Shown here piece after piece: positions 35,545 through 45,450 of a stretch of DNA of 64,000 nt; position 1 is the first letter of the stretch; each line of letters begins with the position of its first letter. This stretch comes from Verrucomicrobiaceae bacterium UBA7681. Lineage in GTDB: Bacteria > Verrucomicrobiota > Verrucomicrobiia > Verrucomicrobiales > Verrucomicrobiaceae. The stretch is taken from contig DLGZ01000053.1 in NCBI GenBank assembly GCA_002482965.1, forward strand, positions 154,763-218,762, read 5' to 3'. Under the pieces are notes generated by a model that was not told the DNA's origin, made no database searches, and saw nothing but the letters and a program-made list of their open reading frames with translations. The translations under genes were made by a program, and so were the position numbers.

Positions 35545-36995
35545 GCGACCGGTCTTTTAAACTTCGCCTCATAACCCACCGCCCCGTCCACATCGCGAAG
35601 CTGGAAGACGATCTCACTTTCCGCACCGTTTGGATGCAGTTCGACGCAGAGGAATCCGCCCTTCACACGATGAAACTTGTGATAGGCCTTGTCCTCGCCG
35701 GGGGAGCCGCCCGCATGCGAGTTGCTGGCCGCTCCGACGCTGAACTCCTGCACGCCTGACGTCGGATGCACCGAGTGATACTGCCAGTGCCGGTCCCCGC
35801 ACACGACAAAGAAGTTATCCGGCACATTCACCTTCAGCCATGAGCGGATCTCATCGCCCTCATGCGTGAAGCCGGCGTTGCTATGGTTGTCATTTTTGTT
35901 GCCACGATCCGGGCCGACCAGCGGAGTAGGACTGACCAAAATCTTCCACGTAGCGGTGCTCTCTTTGATCGTGCGTTTGAACCACTCCTTCTGCTCCGCA
36001 CCCCAGATCGTCTTCTCGGGGCCGTCGGGCATCGTGTTCGGAGAGCGGTAGTCGCGCCCATCCGTGAACCACACCTGCAAATCACGCCCCCATCGAATCG
36101 TGCGAAAATCACTGTCACCCAGAGGCGCCTGCTCGCGGAAAATCTGCACGCCTTTATTGAAGCTGAGTTCGTCCGCCTTCATCCCAGGCCATGAATCATT
36201 CGTGAGCGTGTCATGGTCATCCTTCAGCCAGTAGGTCGAGGTGTTGCGCGTGGCATCAACCAGACGCGGCAGGCTGAACATGCGCTCCCAATGCAGCCGC
36301 GCGAGCGCAGGAGACACAGCACGCGGCGGATTGCTGTCATAATAAACAAGATCGCCCGTCATGACGATGAAGCGCGGATCAAGCGCGGTCATGGAGGGAT
36401 AAATCGGGTGCCCATCGGCATGATCACGATCCTGATAGCCCTGGCAGGTCATCACGCAGAATCGCAGCTCAGTGGGCGCTGCAAGATCCGGCGCAGTATG
36501 AAATTTGCCTTTAAAACTCCCACTTGAGGCACCCTCCACGCCCGCCGTTTCACTGAGGTAATAATAGGTGCTGCCAGGCTTGAGCGCACTGAGCTTGAAC
36601 TGATGAATGCCATCCTTGTCCGCACTCACATCCGCCCACGGCGTTTCCACCGCATCACTCAAATCCTCCTTCAATCCGTAGCGCACTCGCGCCTTGCCTG
36701 ATGCCGCTGGGCATGCGCCTTCAATCTCATGCACCGCAGGCACAGCCTGCTGCTTTTCCTTCACACCTTTGCCCTTCTTCGGCTTGTCAAAGCTCACCCC
36801 TTGATTGTTGCGATCCGGTGCCCGAGTCAGTCGCGTCCAAACAATCGCCGTGCTGTCCGTGACCTCGCCCACACGAGTTCCCGTGGCCTGAAACGGCCCG
36901 GCCGCCGCCGCTTGTGCCAGCCAGGGCGTGGCAAGCGCCGCACTAGCGGTGGTTTGGATGAAACGACGACGGTTGAGTGAAGATGCCTGGCTCAT
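35541..36995 (-). CDS. PhoD-like alkaline phosphatase/phosphodiesterase family protein
   Basis: The protein has 484 residues with the twin-arginine signal LNRRRFIQTTASAALATP. An N-terminal beta-sandwich PhoD_N-like domain (VGEVTDSTAIVWTRLTR) includes a Lys-rich insertion around residues 70-90. The metallophosphatase core has FCVMTCQGYQDRDHADGH, MTGDLVYYD, KDDHDTLTNDSW and VVCGDRHWQYHS, giving the Asp/Asn/His metal ligands of the PhoD superfamily. It is exported folded through Tat and probably releases phosphate from phosphomonoesters or diesters. The precise substrate and the metal pair (Ca/Fe in PhoD) cannot be read from the sequence. It is convergent with the beta-helix gene, with which it shares the TTAA stop. 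Confidence 0.9.
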   Translation of the reverse strand: MSQASSLNRRRFIQTTASAALATPWLAQAAAAGPFQATGTRVGEVTDSTAIVWTRLTRAPDRNNQGVSFDKPKKGKGVKEKQQAVPAVHEIEGACPAASGKARVRYGLKEDLSDAVETPWADVSADKDGIHQFKLSALKPGSTYYYLSETAGVEGASSGSFKGKFHTAPDLAAPTELRFCVMTCQGYQDRDHADGHPIYPSMTALDPRFIVMTGDLVYYDSNPPRAVSPALARLHWERMFSLPRLVDATRNTSTYWLKDDHDTLTNDSWPGMKADELSFNKGVQIFREQAPLGDSDFRTIRWGRDLQVWFTDGRDYRSPNTMPDGPEKTIWGAEQKEWFKRTIKESTATWKILVSPTPLVGPDRGNKNDNHSNAGFTHEGDEIRSWLKVNVPDNFFVVCGDRHWQYHSVHPTSGVQEFSVGAASNSHAGGSPGEDKAYHKFHRVKGGFLCVELHPNGAESEIVFQLRDVDGAVGYEAKFKRPVA

Positions 36996-37043
36996 GGTTC
37001 TGCCATGAACGTCGTCCGTTCACATTTCTGGCAGCCGACTCCA

Positions 37044-37919
37044 TCACAGCCGCAGCTTTTTCACCAGCATGGCTTCCTTCTCCGCATCGCTCATCGCCTT
37101 GTACTCGATCTTGCAATTCGGCAGCGCAGCTTTGATCGCCTCCACATCGGCGTCCGAAATGTCCACCGTCTCAATCTTCAGCTTCGCAAGCTTCGGCAAC
37201 GCCTGAAGTTGCGGAATCATCTTTGCGCTGAGCCGCGCCTCGGTGAGTTCCAGTGACTCCAGCGTCTTGATCTGCGCAATAATGACCATCGTCGATTCAT
37301 CAAAACTCACCGGCGAATCCTTGCCCCACTCCGGCAGGCGCTGGCCGATGCGCATTGCCGTGAGATTCGTCAGCTTCACAAGATTGGCATTCCCAGCCTG
37401 CGTTTGCGCTGTATGCCAGGTTCGAAATTCCTTGAGCTGCGTGAGTTGCCCAATGGCCTCCATCGCCACATCGCCCGCCGTCGATCCCGCGAATGTCAGC
37501 CGCTCCAGCTTGGACAACGCTTTGAGATAAGCGAGACCGCTGCCGGTGAATTCTTTCGACCGAAAGGCCGGATGAAAAAACGCGAGTGACTTGAGCTTCT
37601 GAAAAGCAGCGAAGTGCTTGTAGCCCGCGTCAGTCAGCAAAATCCCATCCGTGCTGAGTTGTTCCAGTTCCACGAGCCCCGTGAGCAACGCTATCGTCTC
37701 ATCGGTGATCGTCTTCCCACTGATGCTGAGATTTTTGATCGTGGCAAAACTGCCGAGCATGCGGAAATCGGCCTCCGTGAAAGCATCACACTTCACCTGC
37801 ACCTGGGTGACCACGCCAGCCGTCTCGGTGACCTTCGCACCCAGTTTTTGAAGAGATGCGACATCAGCGGCCGGAAGGCAGCCACATAGAGCAGAAAGCA
37901 GTACAACAACGAGTTTCAT
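37044..37919 (-). CDS. Secreted leucine-rich-repeat-like protein
   Basis: The protein has 291 residues. A signal peptide MKLVVVLLSALCGCLPA is obtained with the ATG at 37919; an ATG at 37928 is also possible. The body is a series of LRR-like units of about 24 residues: TIKNLSISGKTITDETIALL, LVELEQLSTDGILLTDAG, FQKLKSLAFFHPAF, LSKLERLTFAGSTAG, IKTLESLELTEARLSAKMI and LPKLAKLKIETVDISDADV, like the repeats of many planctomycete and verrucomicrobial secreted proteins. The Cys in the leader does not form a good lipobox. No enzymatic domain is visible. It lies 43 bp downstream of the UDP-glucose pyrophosphorylase gene and may be in its operon. Confidence 0.85.
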   Translation of the reverse strand: MKLVVVLLSALCGCLPAADVASLQKLGAKVTETAGVVTQVQVKCDAFTEADFRMLGSFATIKNLSISGKTITDETIALLTGLVELEQLSTDGILLTDAGYKHFAAFQKLKSLAFFHPAFRSKEFTGSGLAYLKALSKLERLTFAGSTAGDVAMEAIGQLTQLKEFRTWHTAQTQAGNANLVKLTNLTAMRIGQRLPEWGKDSPVSFDESTMVIIAQIKTLESLELTEARLSAKMIPQLQALPKLAKLKIETVDISDADVEAIKAALPNCKIEYKAMSDAEKEAMLVKKLRL

Positions 37920-37962
37920 GAGAGGCATGAAACGTCTGAGCTCGGGGCTTTCTGACGACAAC

Positions 37963-39399
37963 TCAACCAACACTGATCGGCCCCTCATGAACGCCCGCAT
38001 ACAGTTTCACCGGTGCATGCGTGTGATTGTGAATCACCGCATCCCCTTTGAACACGACACCCGCACCGCACTCCACCGGACCATGCACCAGCAGGCTGCG
38101 GCACTGCAGCAGGCTGGGCGTGTGCGGGAAGTTCTGCGCCAGCCCGTCTACTAGCTTGCAGAGTTTTTGATCAAGATGCAGGTGCGGCGGCTGGCCATTG
38201 CGGCTGGGATGCAGCCGCAGGCAGAAATCTTCCGTGAGTTCATACGCGTCAGAGCGCACCGCCAGCAGGTCGCTCGTTGTCTTCACCGGCGCAAACCGCA
38301 CACGCGAAACCTCAATCGCCCCCGCTCCGGCAAAGCACTCGATGGCTGCCCCCATCGCAGTTTCCAGCTGCACCACCGCAGGCGAAGCAGCATCGCGCGG
38401 ATCCACCGTCTTCTTGTTCATGATCGGCGGCAGCGGAATCAGCCCGTCATTCGCTTCCAGCGCAGCCTTCAGCGCCTGCAAATCAATCCACAGGTTGTTC
38501 GTGTTGAAATAGCGATGCTCGTCGATGTTTTGAAAAAGATGCTCATCGGACTTCGGACATTGCGCGGACTCACGCAGCAGGTATCGCCCGTCGCTCAACC
38601 GCACCGCCAGATGCCCGCCCTTTTTATCCGACTCTGTGCGGCGCGTGACCTCCATCACAAACGGCATGCCGCTGTCCACAAACCACGCAAGGATCGCCGG
38701 ATCAAGCGTCGCACCCAGGTTGTCCGAATTCGACACAAAAGCATACCTCACACCCTTGCCGAGCAGACGCTCCAGCCAGCCAGATCCCGCGAGGCACGCA
38801 TAGATATCACCATGGCCCGGCGGGCACCATTCCTGATCAGGACTCGTGGGCGAAGTCGCAGGCTCCAGCGAACTGGCCAGCACCTTCGGCACCTTGTTCT
38901 GCATCAGTTCCCACGTTTCGCGTCCGCCCAGTTGCGGAAAACGTTTCGCGAGATGCTCCGCCGAATCTGCCGAAGTACTAAAACTGTTCATCAGCATAAA
39001 CATCGGCACCTCTCCACCGGTCTGTGAGCGCAACAGCAGAATCTGTTGGGCAATCAAATCGAGAAACGTGTCCTCACCACGCACCGGCAGCAGCGACTTC
39101 GCTTTCTCCAAACCCATCCCCGTGCCGAGCCCCCCGTTGAGTTTGATCACCACCGTCTGCTTGAGCAGGTCCGCAGCACGCTCCGCCGCCGGAGGCACCA
39201 GCGCATCCGCACATGGCAGCTCCTGCGCCGGTGCAATCGTGCCTTCCGGAATCATCCCCGTCTCACCCGCCAGCAGCGCCGCATAGCTGCCGCGAAACGC
39301 ACGAATGGCGGACTCACTCAGGCCTTCGGCCTTCATTTTCTCACGAAATGGGGCGAAGGACGTTTCGATGCTCTCAGCGGTAAGGGAGGTATGACTCAT
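37963..39399 (-). CDS. UTP-glucose-1-phosphate uridylyltransferase, eukaryotic UGP type (PF01704)
   Basis: This 478-residue UDPGP-family nucleotidyltransferase makes UDP-glucose from UTP and glucose 1-phosphate. The nucleotide-binding loop is KLNGGLGTGMGLEKAKSLLP, close to the KLNGGLGT-x-MG signature of eukaryotic UGPases and unlike the GxGTR loop of UDP-GlcNAc pyrophosphorylases or bacterial GalU. Further motifs are WCPPGHGDIY, FVSNSDNLGATLD, HRYFNTNNLWIDL and MNKKTVDP. The C-terminus has a short left-handed beta-helix (CRSLLVHGPVECGAGVVFKG). UDP-glucose supplies envelope polysaccharide and glycogen-type synthesis, which fits the export genes some 6 kb away, although a direct link is not shown. 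Confidence 0.93.
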   Translation of the reverse strand: MSHTSLTAESIETSFAPFREKMKAEGLSESAIRAFRGSYAALLAGETGMIPEGTIAPAQELPCADALVPPAAERAADLLKQTVVIKLNGGLGTGMGLEKAKSLLPVRGEDTFLDLIAQQILLLRSQTGGEVPMFMLMNSFSTSADSAEHLAKRFPQLGGRETWELMQNKVPKVLASSLEPATSPTSPDQEWCPPGHGDIYACLAGSGWLERLLGKGVRYAFVSNSDNLGATLDPAILAWFVDSGMPFVMEVTRRTESDKKGGHLAVRLSDGRYLLRESAQCPKSDEHLFQNIDEHRYFNTNNLWIDLQALKAALEANDGLIPLPPIMNKKTVDPRDAASPAVVQLETAMGAAIECFAGAGAIEVSRVRFAPVKTTSDLLAVRSDAYELTEDFCLRLHPSRNGQPPHLHLDQKLCKLVDGLAQNFPHTPSLLQCRSLLVHGPVECGAGVVFKGDAVIHNHTHAPVKLYAGVHEGPISVG

Positions 39400-39471
39400 G
39401 CAGCCCCAAGGCTAAAGTATCCAGTTGCCGAGGCAAATACTGATTCATAAGACATCCCGCAGTCCGCATTG

Positions 39472-40242
39472 TTACAACACCGGCACCGACGGCAGCCGTA
39501 CGCTCAAAATGTAAGCGATAACATCCCACCGCTGCGACTCTGTGAGAGTCGCCTCAAAGCTGACCATCGGCGTCCCGTTCAAGCCGGTGGCGAGCACACG
39601 AAACAAATCTTCCGCAGTGTCACCGCAGCGTAGATGCGCCTGACGCAGGTCGACCGGCGCAGCAGGCATCCCCCAGATGTCCTTCAAACTGATCGCCGCA
39701 GGACCTTTCCCATCCGCCTTTTCCCCGTGGCAGGCGGCACAGTTGACGGCAAACAGCCTCTGCCCCGCCTGCGCATGAGTTTTGAGCGCATCCGCCGCCT
39801 TGAACCACTCCGGTGGCGGAGAAAACTTCAAGGCAGGCGCATGGTTCTCCGGCTTCTTCCACCGGCGCGAAAACGATTTCAGATAAGCAATCACGGCACT
39901 CACCTCCTCCGCCTGCAAATGGCTGAACATCCCCATGGCCGTGCCACTCAGCCCATGCGTGATCGTCCGGCGCAGGTCCGCATCCGTGGGCAGCATGCCA
40001 TAGGGCGTGGAGCGAAATTTAAACATCCCCTCCCGAAACGAGCGAGGCTTCGGCTTCAGCGTCGGACTCAGCTCTCCATTGCCATCCCCCCTCGGACCGT
40101 GGCAGACGATGCAGTTGCGCTCATACACATACTTCCCCTGCATGTAGAGATTGAAGTCCAGCGGCACGGCAGCATCACCCGCACAAACCTTGGGAAGGGC
40201 TGGCAGCAAAAGCAGGGCATGGATGAGCACTCGAATTCTCAC
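39472..40242 (-). CDS. Dihaem periplasmic cytochrome c
   Basis: The protein has 256 residues with a signal peptide (ALLLLPALPKVCAG). It has two class I cytochrome c domains: CIVCH at 44-48, followed by GPRGDGNGELSP and a distal GTAMGMF methionine region, and CAACH at 168-172, followed by GEKADGKGPAA with GTPMVSF as the likely second axial Met. Each domain has the typical YLKSF or AYILSVR C-terminal helix. It is expected to carry electrons in the periplasm; the partners are not encoded nearby. It is divergent from the large lipoprotein gene. The second domain resembles cytochromes attached to alternative complex III or terminal oxidases, but that is only a resemblance. Confidence 0.9.
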   Translation of the reverse strand: MRIRVLIHALLLLPALPKVCAGDAAVPLDFNLYMQGKYVYERNCIVCHGPRGDGNGELSPTLKPKPRSFREGMFKFRSTPYGMLPTDADLRRTITHGLSGTAMGMFSHLQAEEVSAVIAYLKSFSRRWKKPENHAPALKFSPPPEWFKAADALKTHAQAGQRLFAVNCAACHGEKADGKGPAAISLKDIWGMPAAPVDLRQAHLRCGDTAEDLFRVLATGLNGTPMVSFEATLTESQRWDVIAYILSVRLPSVPVL

Positions 40243-40358
40243 CCTCCTTCATCGCTCATCCTCCGCCGCAAAACCATGCCGTGATTGGCAGATTTTGCGC
40301 CTGGGCTGCCGCCACATCCATCTTGACTCACACAAGCCGCCCATTGCATCATGCCGGG

Positions 40359-43300
40359 ATGCGTCTGGCACCAACATCCCTTCATTGGCCATGCCTGCTG
40401 CTGCTCGGTGCCTGCTCTTGCATGAGCGAGGAAAGCCCCCGTATCCGCCAGTTGCTTGATCCTGCCACGCGGATGCAGGCGTTTTTTGAAATGACGGGCC
40501 AGCGGACAGGCCAGCCCTTTGCCGAATTTGCCGAGGAACATCCCAATCTCCAGGTAACCCGCTGCCCTCAGCGGGGTTCGACGCCGCCTTTCTACATCGT
40601 CTCCCATGATCCTGAGTGGCGTTCCTCAAATGTCACCTTGCTAGGCGACTATGAGATCCCACGGCCCCACGAGCTTTTCCAAATACGACGCCCTTCATCT
40701 GCCTCGGGTGGCCAGGGCCCGGTGCGCATGCTTGACCAAGTGCTGTACGGCTACCAAGAAAACGGCAAAAGCTTCGTCCCATTTCATGGCTCCAATCTGA
40801 TCACCGATGGCTACCTCTTCGACATCAATGGAGACGGCCTCGTGGAAAAGCTGGACACCTTCAACTCGGGCGTAGCTGACAATCGTGACAAGCTCGAAGT
40901 GCTCGCCATCCGCACCGCAGAGTCAAAACCGCGCTCCCTCCTCACCGTCGTGCTGAACTGGCATGCCCGAAATGCCGATACTCTCGAAAACCGCTGGTCC
41001 TGGGACATTCGTCAGCCTGCCGGAACCGGCTGGCAGGTGGTGCTCTTTCCCAGCAATGGCAGCGCGGAAAAACCCGAAGCGGTCTATGAATGGGATGCCG
41101 CTCAGCAACGCTTCACCGGTCCCGCAGGCGGCAAAGGCAGCCACTTTGTGCGTCTGCCCGACGACCTTCAGGCCTGGGGGGAGCCGGCACTGGAAAAATT
41201 GCGGGACCAGGGGGGGCTGGACTATCCCCTCAAACTGCCGCCTGCCTCCCCAATGGCCGATGCAGGCCCGGCCTTTGGGCCACCCGTCTTGCCACCGCCG
41301 CCCGCACGCCCCTATGTGAAACAATCACGCAAGGCGGTGACACATGCCGAGGTCTTCGCGTTTATGGGCCCGGGCCGGAGTCTCTATGACCATATCCTCG
41401 AACATCAGACTCATGATCGCGTCCCGGACAGCTTCTGGACCATGTCACCTCGCGCAGCCGCGCTGGAACTGGTCAACCTCAACCGCTCCGAAGAACACCG
41501 CACCTCCTTTCAGCTCGCCGTTGAAGACCGCGACGGACAAAAGCCGCCGGAGACAGGCACGCTTCACCTCAGCCACAGCTCATCCGCCTGTTACAATGCC
41601 CGCGACTGGGAGATCCTCATCTCCTTCCACCCGGGCGACTCCTGGATGGCCTATGCACGCACCGTGACCAATGGCGCAGCCACTTACAACGCGCTCCACG
41701 ACGGCATTTCCTATGACTTCGAATGGCATGCGCTGAAGGACGCCGATGCCCGGCATTTGGCACACACCATCTGGTGGCTGGACCGTGTGCGCAGCCGCGA
41801 CCGGCGCAAAGACAATGGAGGCATGAGCATGTCCACATCCACCGCCGATGGCTTCGCAGAGCTGAAGCTTCAGGCGTCAGCAGGGGCCAGTACATTGGTG
41901 GACTTGAAAGGCCAGGTGTTCTCGGAAGATGTCCGCCATCGCTGGAACGCTGAATACAACCAGGAGATCGCGCTAAACTTCGCCTGCCTGCTCATCGAAG
42001 AGGAGCTGCCGCAGCGCTGGGGCGGCGGTCGTGATTTTTTGCATGAATCCATGCCCTCACTTCCAGATACACCGCCCGATCCGGCCACCATTGAAAAACG
42101 CAAAAAGGGTGTCCGCATGATGCTGGAACGCTTCGTGGAAAGGCTCGACAAACAGACTCCTCTCAAGCCCGTCTTTCTTCAACGCGTGCTCCATGCGGCA
42201 GCAGAAACCGGAGTGCCTGTGGAAGACGTGATTAAAGTGCTGGAGACACATCTTCATCCTCCGTCCAAGTTGGAAATCGAGCTAAGTGAGCTGGAGAAAC
42301 GCATCAACGGTACCGGCCCGCTGCCACTTCTCGAACCTGCCACTCCCATCTTCGATTTTGATGGCAAACATCCACCCAAGAAGGAGTCGGACGAGGAACT
42401 GCATGCCCGCAAACAACGGGAGCAGCAGCACAAGGATATTTCGCATTCCTACAAGCTGCGGGAGGAGCTTGCGGATGATCTCTCCTACATGCTTCGCGAC
42501 ACGCTCCCCATCGTAAGCCGAAAACTCGCCGCCCGTGATGACGTGGCGGCCCTCAAAGCCTGGGCAGCAGCGCATGCCCCAGACGCCGCCTGGGCCATTC
42601 GCCGGCTGCAGCAGTTGGACAGGGCGGCCTATGCGGATGTCCTTTCCACGGATCTTCTCAAGCTCACCTCTCCCCGAGACGCCTCCACAGCGGTGGCTTT
42701 GTTCAGAGAGCTCTGCACGGTGGATGCCGCCGCGGCTGCACGTGTGCTGGCCCAGATGAAAGGCGAGCCAGCCAAGGCCTGCGCCGCCATCGCCCCTGTT
42801 GGCATCGGCACTGGACCAGCCAATGTGGACAGATTTCTCGCTCTGCTGGCGGAGAAAAAGACCGCTTACTCTGACAAACAGGCGGCCATTGATTATTTGG
42901 TGCCTCCTGATGACCCCATGCGGCACCGCGATTCCCGCATTGAAACAGCACTGCTCAAGGAAATGCAGGAACAAGCGGGCCGTTACGCTGGCAGCGGATT
43001 GGAAGCCGCCGAGGCGCTGGCACGACGCAAGGGAGCCATCCAGCACTGGAACGCCTTCAAGGACTTCTATCTCAAGCAGACCGCCCTCTACCTCGACGCC
43101 TATGACTACCTCTGCCAGCTGGTGCTGGACAGCGGCGATCCACAGCACCTGGCGGAACTTCGCGCCATGCTGCTGCCACGCCTTCAGCGCACCACCTCGG
43201 CGCTCGCCCCCGTCTTTGCCGCACTCTATATCCTAAACCTCCGCGACACCGCACCCGATCTGACTCGCGTGGCCACCTTTGACGCCACCGATGTGGAGGG

Positions 43301-43634
43301 CATAGAGATGCATTCGGCAGGCGGCGCAGTGCATGCCATCAAAGATCGCTTCCACCTGCCGCGCCAAATCCTCGCCTTCTGGGATGAGCCGGATGCCACC
43401 ACCACCGCCCGCATGCTCATCGCTTGGAGCATTCACCACTCCTCTGCCAAAGGCATGTTTTGTGATCGTGTGCAGACGCAGGCCCATGCCTCACTCGCAG
43501 CCCCCGGCGTCGATCACGCTGCCGTTCGGGATTTCCTCGACTGGTGCCTGAGCTCAGCCGATGCCGCCTTGAAGACTCCGATGAACGCCCAAACAAGGCA
43601 GACCCTCCAGTCCTGGCGGGCAGGCCTGCTGTAA
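40359..43634 (+). CDS. Large putative lipoprotein of unknown function (1091 aa)
   Basis: With the ATG at 40359, a leader ends in the lipobox-like LLGAC (about residues 17-21), which predicts an outer-membrane or periplasmic lipoprotein. An in-frame ATG at 40281 would put 26 extra residues in front and spoil the leader. Residues near 140-200 contain GYLFDINGDGLVEKLDTFNS, an acidic Asp-loop resembling FG-GAP/VCBS calcium loops. The centre has a beta-rich region with Trp-rich segments (SWTWD-like RWSWDIRQP, HTIWWLDRV). The C-terminal 450 residues are helical and repetitive, suggesting HEAT-like solenoid repeats (DVAALKAWAAAHAPDAAW, RVLAQMKGEPAKACAAIA). I recognise no family. It is probably lineage-specific. 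Confidence 0.8.
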   Translation: MRLAPTSLHWPCLLLLGACSCMSEESPRIRQLLDPATRMQAFFEMTGQRTGQPFAEFAEEHPNLQVTRCPQRGSTPPFYIVSHDPEWRSSNVTLLGDYEIPRPHELFQIRRPSSASGGQGPVRMLDQVLYGYQENGKSFVPFHGSNLITDGYLFDINGDGLVEKLDTFNSGVADNRDKLEVLAIRTAESKPRSLLTVVLNWHARNADTLENRWSWDIRQPAGTGWQVVLFPSNGSAEKPEAVYEWDAAQQRFTGPAGGKGSHFVRLPDDLQAWGEPALEKLRDQGGLDYPLKLPPASPMADAGPAFGPPVLPPPPARPYVKQSRKAVTHAEVFAFMGPGRSLYDHILEHQTHDRVPDSFWTMSPRAAALELVNLNRSEEHRTSFQLAVEDRDGQKPPETGTLHLSHSSSACYNARDWEILISFHPGDSWMAYARTVTNGAATYNALHDGISYDFEWHALKDADARHLAHTIWWLDRVRSRDRRKDNGGMSMSTSTADGFAELKLQASAGASTLVDLKGQVFSEDVRHRWNAEYNQEIALNFACLLIEEELPQRWGGGRDFLHESMPSLPDTPPDPATIEKRKKGVRMMLERFVERLDKQTPLKPVFLQRVLHAAAETGVPVEDVIKVLETHLHPPSKLEIELSELEKRINGTGPLPLLEPATPIFDFDGKHPPKKESDEELHARKQREQQHKDISHSYKLREELADDLSYMLRDTLPIVSRKLAARDDVAALKAWAAAHAPDAAWAIRRLQQLDRAAYADVLSTDLLKLTSPRDASTAVALFRELCTVDAAAAARVLAQMKGEPAKACAAIAPVGIGTGPANVDRFLALLAEKKTAYSDKQAAIDYLVPPDDPMRHRDSRIETALLKEMQEQAGRYAGSGLEAAEALARRKGAIQHWNAFKDFYLKQTALYLDAYDYLCQLVLDSGDPQHLAELRAMLLPRLQRTTSALAPVFAALYILNLRDTAPDLTRVATFDATDVEGIEMHSAGGAVHAIKDRFHLPRQILAFWDEPDATTTARMLIAWSIHHSSAKGMFCDRVQTQAHASLAAPGVDHAAVRDFLDWCLSSADAALKTPMNAQTRQTLQSWRAGLL

Positions 43635-43710
43635 GGCGCTCTTCCATCGCAAAGGCAGCTTGCACGTGTCACGCGGGTCTGGCAGTTTGCGGGCTTAACA
43701 CCACCCCTTT

Positions 43711-45429
43711 ATGCCCAAGAAAGCCTCCGCCGCCAAGTCCGACCTCCATCGCAAACACAGTGCCATCGTTGTTGATGGTGTCGAGCGCGCCGCCTCTCGC
43801 GCCATGCTCCACGCGGTGGGTTTTACTCGGAAGGATTTCAACAAATCACAGATCGGCATCGCCTCGACCTGGAGCATGGTCACTCCGTGCAACATGCACA
43901 TCGACCGCCTCGCCAAGGAAAGCGCCAAGGGCGTGGATGCCGCTGGCGGAAAGAGCCTTATCTTCAACACCATCACCATCTCCGACGGCATCTCCATGGG
44001 CACCGAAGGGATGAAATACTCCCTCGTCTCCCGTGAAGTCATCGCAGACTCCATCGAGACCGTCGTCGGCTGCGAAGGCATGGACGGCTTCGTCGCCATC
44101 GGCGGCTGTGACAAAAACATGCCGGGCTGCATCATGGCCATGGGCCGATTGAACCGCCCCAGCGTCTTCGTCTATGGCGGCACCATTCTTCCAGGCTGTG
44201 TCGGCTTGGAGAAAAAGGATGCCGACATCGTCACCGTCTTCGAAGCCGTGGGCCTGCACGCCAACTGCAAGATCACCGACAAGCAACTGATCGACATCGA
44301 GGAGCACAGCATTCCCGGCGAAGGCTCCTGCGGCGGCATGTACACCGCCAACACCATGGCCAGCGCCATCGAAGCCCTCGGCATGAGCCTGCCAAATTCA
44401 GGCGCGCAGGCCGCAGTGTCAGATGAAAAACTCATCGACTGCTTCGACGCCGGCGCGGCCGTGATGAACATGATCAAGCGCGGCATCACCCCGCGTGACA
44501 TCATGACGAAGGAAGCCTTCGAAAACGCCATCACCCTCATCATCACCCTCGGCGGCTCCACCAACGCCGTGCTCCACCTCATCGCCATGGCGCACAGCGC
44601 CGGCGTGAAGCTGGGCATCGAAGACTTCGTCCGCATCGGCAAGAAGACCCCGGTGCTCGCAGACGTGAAACCAAGCGGCAAGTACTTCATGAACGACCTC
44701 GTGAAGATCGGCGGCACCGTCCCGCTCATCCGCATCCTCGTGAACGAAGGCCTCATGCACGGCGACTGCCTCACCGTCACCGGCAAGACGATGAAGGAGA
44801 ACATGAAAAACTCCAAGATCTTCTGGCCCAAAGACCAGCAGATCGTCCGCCCTCTCAGCAACCCGCTCAAGAAGGACAGCCACCTCGTCATCTTCAAAGG
44901 CAACCTCTGCCCCGAAGGCGCCGTCGGCAAAATCTCCGGCAAGGAAGGCCTCAAGTTCGAAGGCAAGGCCATTGTGTTTGAGTCCGAAGAAACCGCACTG
45001 CAGGCCATCCTCAATGACAAGGTCAAAAAAGGCCACGTCATCGTCGTCCGCATGGAAGGCCCGAAAGGCGGCCCCGGCATGCGCGAAATGCTCTCCCCCA
45101 CCTCCGCCATCATGGGCAAAGGCCTCGGCAAAGACGTCGCCTTCATCACCGACGGTCGTTTCAGCGGCGGCAGCCACGGCTTCGTCGTCGGCCACGTCAC
45201 TCCGGAAGCCTTCGTGGGCGGCCCGATTGCCGTCATCAAAAACGGCGACCCCATCACCATCGACGCCGAAAAGCGCGCCATCACCCTCGGCATTCCCGCC
45301 ACGGAACTGAAGACACGCCTCGCCAAATGGAAGCAGCCGAAGCCACGCTACACCCGTGGTGTCCTCGCCAAGTACGCCAAGCTCACCAGCAACGCGAGCC
45401 AGGGCGCAGTGACGGACCTGGGCCTCTGA
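43711..45429 (+). CDS. ilvD: Dihydroxy-acid dehydratase
   Basis: The protein has 572 residues, the usual length. It converts 2,3-dihydroxy-isovalerate and 2,3-dihydroxy-methylvalerate to the 2-keto acids in valine, leucine and isoleucine synthesis, using an Fe-S cluster and Mg. The cluster cysteines are Cys60 (VTPCNMH), Cys133 (GGCDKNMPGC) and Cys207 (EGSCGGMYTANT). The C-terminal GRFSGGSHGFVVGHVTPEA motif carries the catalytic Ser. The ATG at 43711 fits the family N-terminus. No other ilv gene is adjacent, so it is an isolated biosynthetic gene followed by two strong hairpins. Confidence 0.97.
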   Translation: MPKKASAAKSDLHRKHSAIVVDGVERAASRAMLHAVGFTRKDFNKSQIGIASTWSMVTPCNMHIDRLAKESAKGVDAAGGKSLIFNTITISDGISMGTEGMKYSLVSREVIADSIETVVGCEGMDGFVAIGGCDKNMPGCIMAMGRLNRPSVFVYGGTILPGCVGLEKKDADIVTVFEAVGLHANCKITDKQLIDIEEHSIPGEGSCGGMYTANTMASAIEALGMSLPNSGAQAAVSDEKLIDCFDAGAAVMNMIKRGITPRDIMTKEAFENAITLIITLGGSTNAVLHLIAMAHSAGVKLGIEDFVRIGKKTPVLADVKPSGKYFMNDLVKIGGTVPLIRILVNEGLMHGDCLTVTGKTMKENMKNSKIFWPKDQQIVRPLSNPLKKDSHLVIFKGNLCPEGAVGKISGKEGLKFEGKAIVFESEETALQAILNDKVKKGHVIVVRMEGPKGGPGMREMLSPTSAIMGKGLGKDVAFITDGRFSGGSHGFVVGHVTPEAFVGGPIAVIKNGDPITIDAEKRAITLGIPATELKTRLAKWKQPKPRYTRGVLAKYAKLTSNASQGAVTDLGL

Positions 45430-45450
45430 TGGCTGGTTGAAACCGGAGGA

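Noticed and set aside
44172..45326. 384-residue minus-strand frame opposite ilvD
   Set aside because: It is a mirror frame of ilvD, Met/Ser-rich with no family resemblance.
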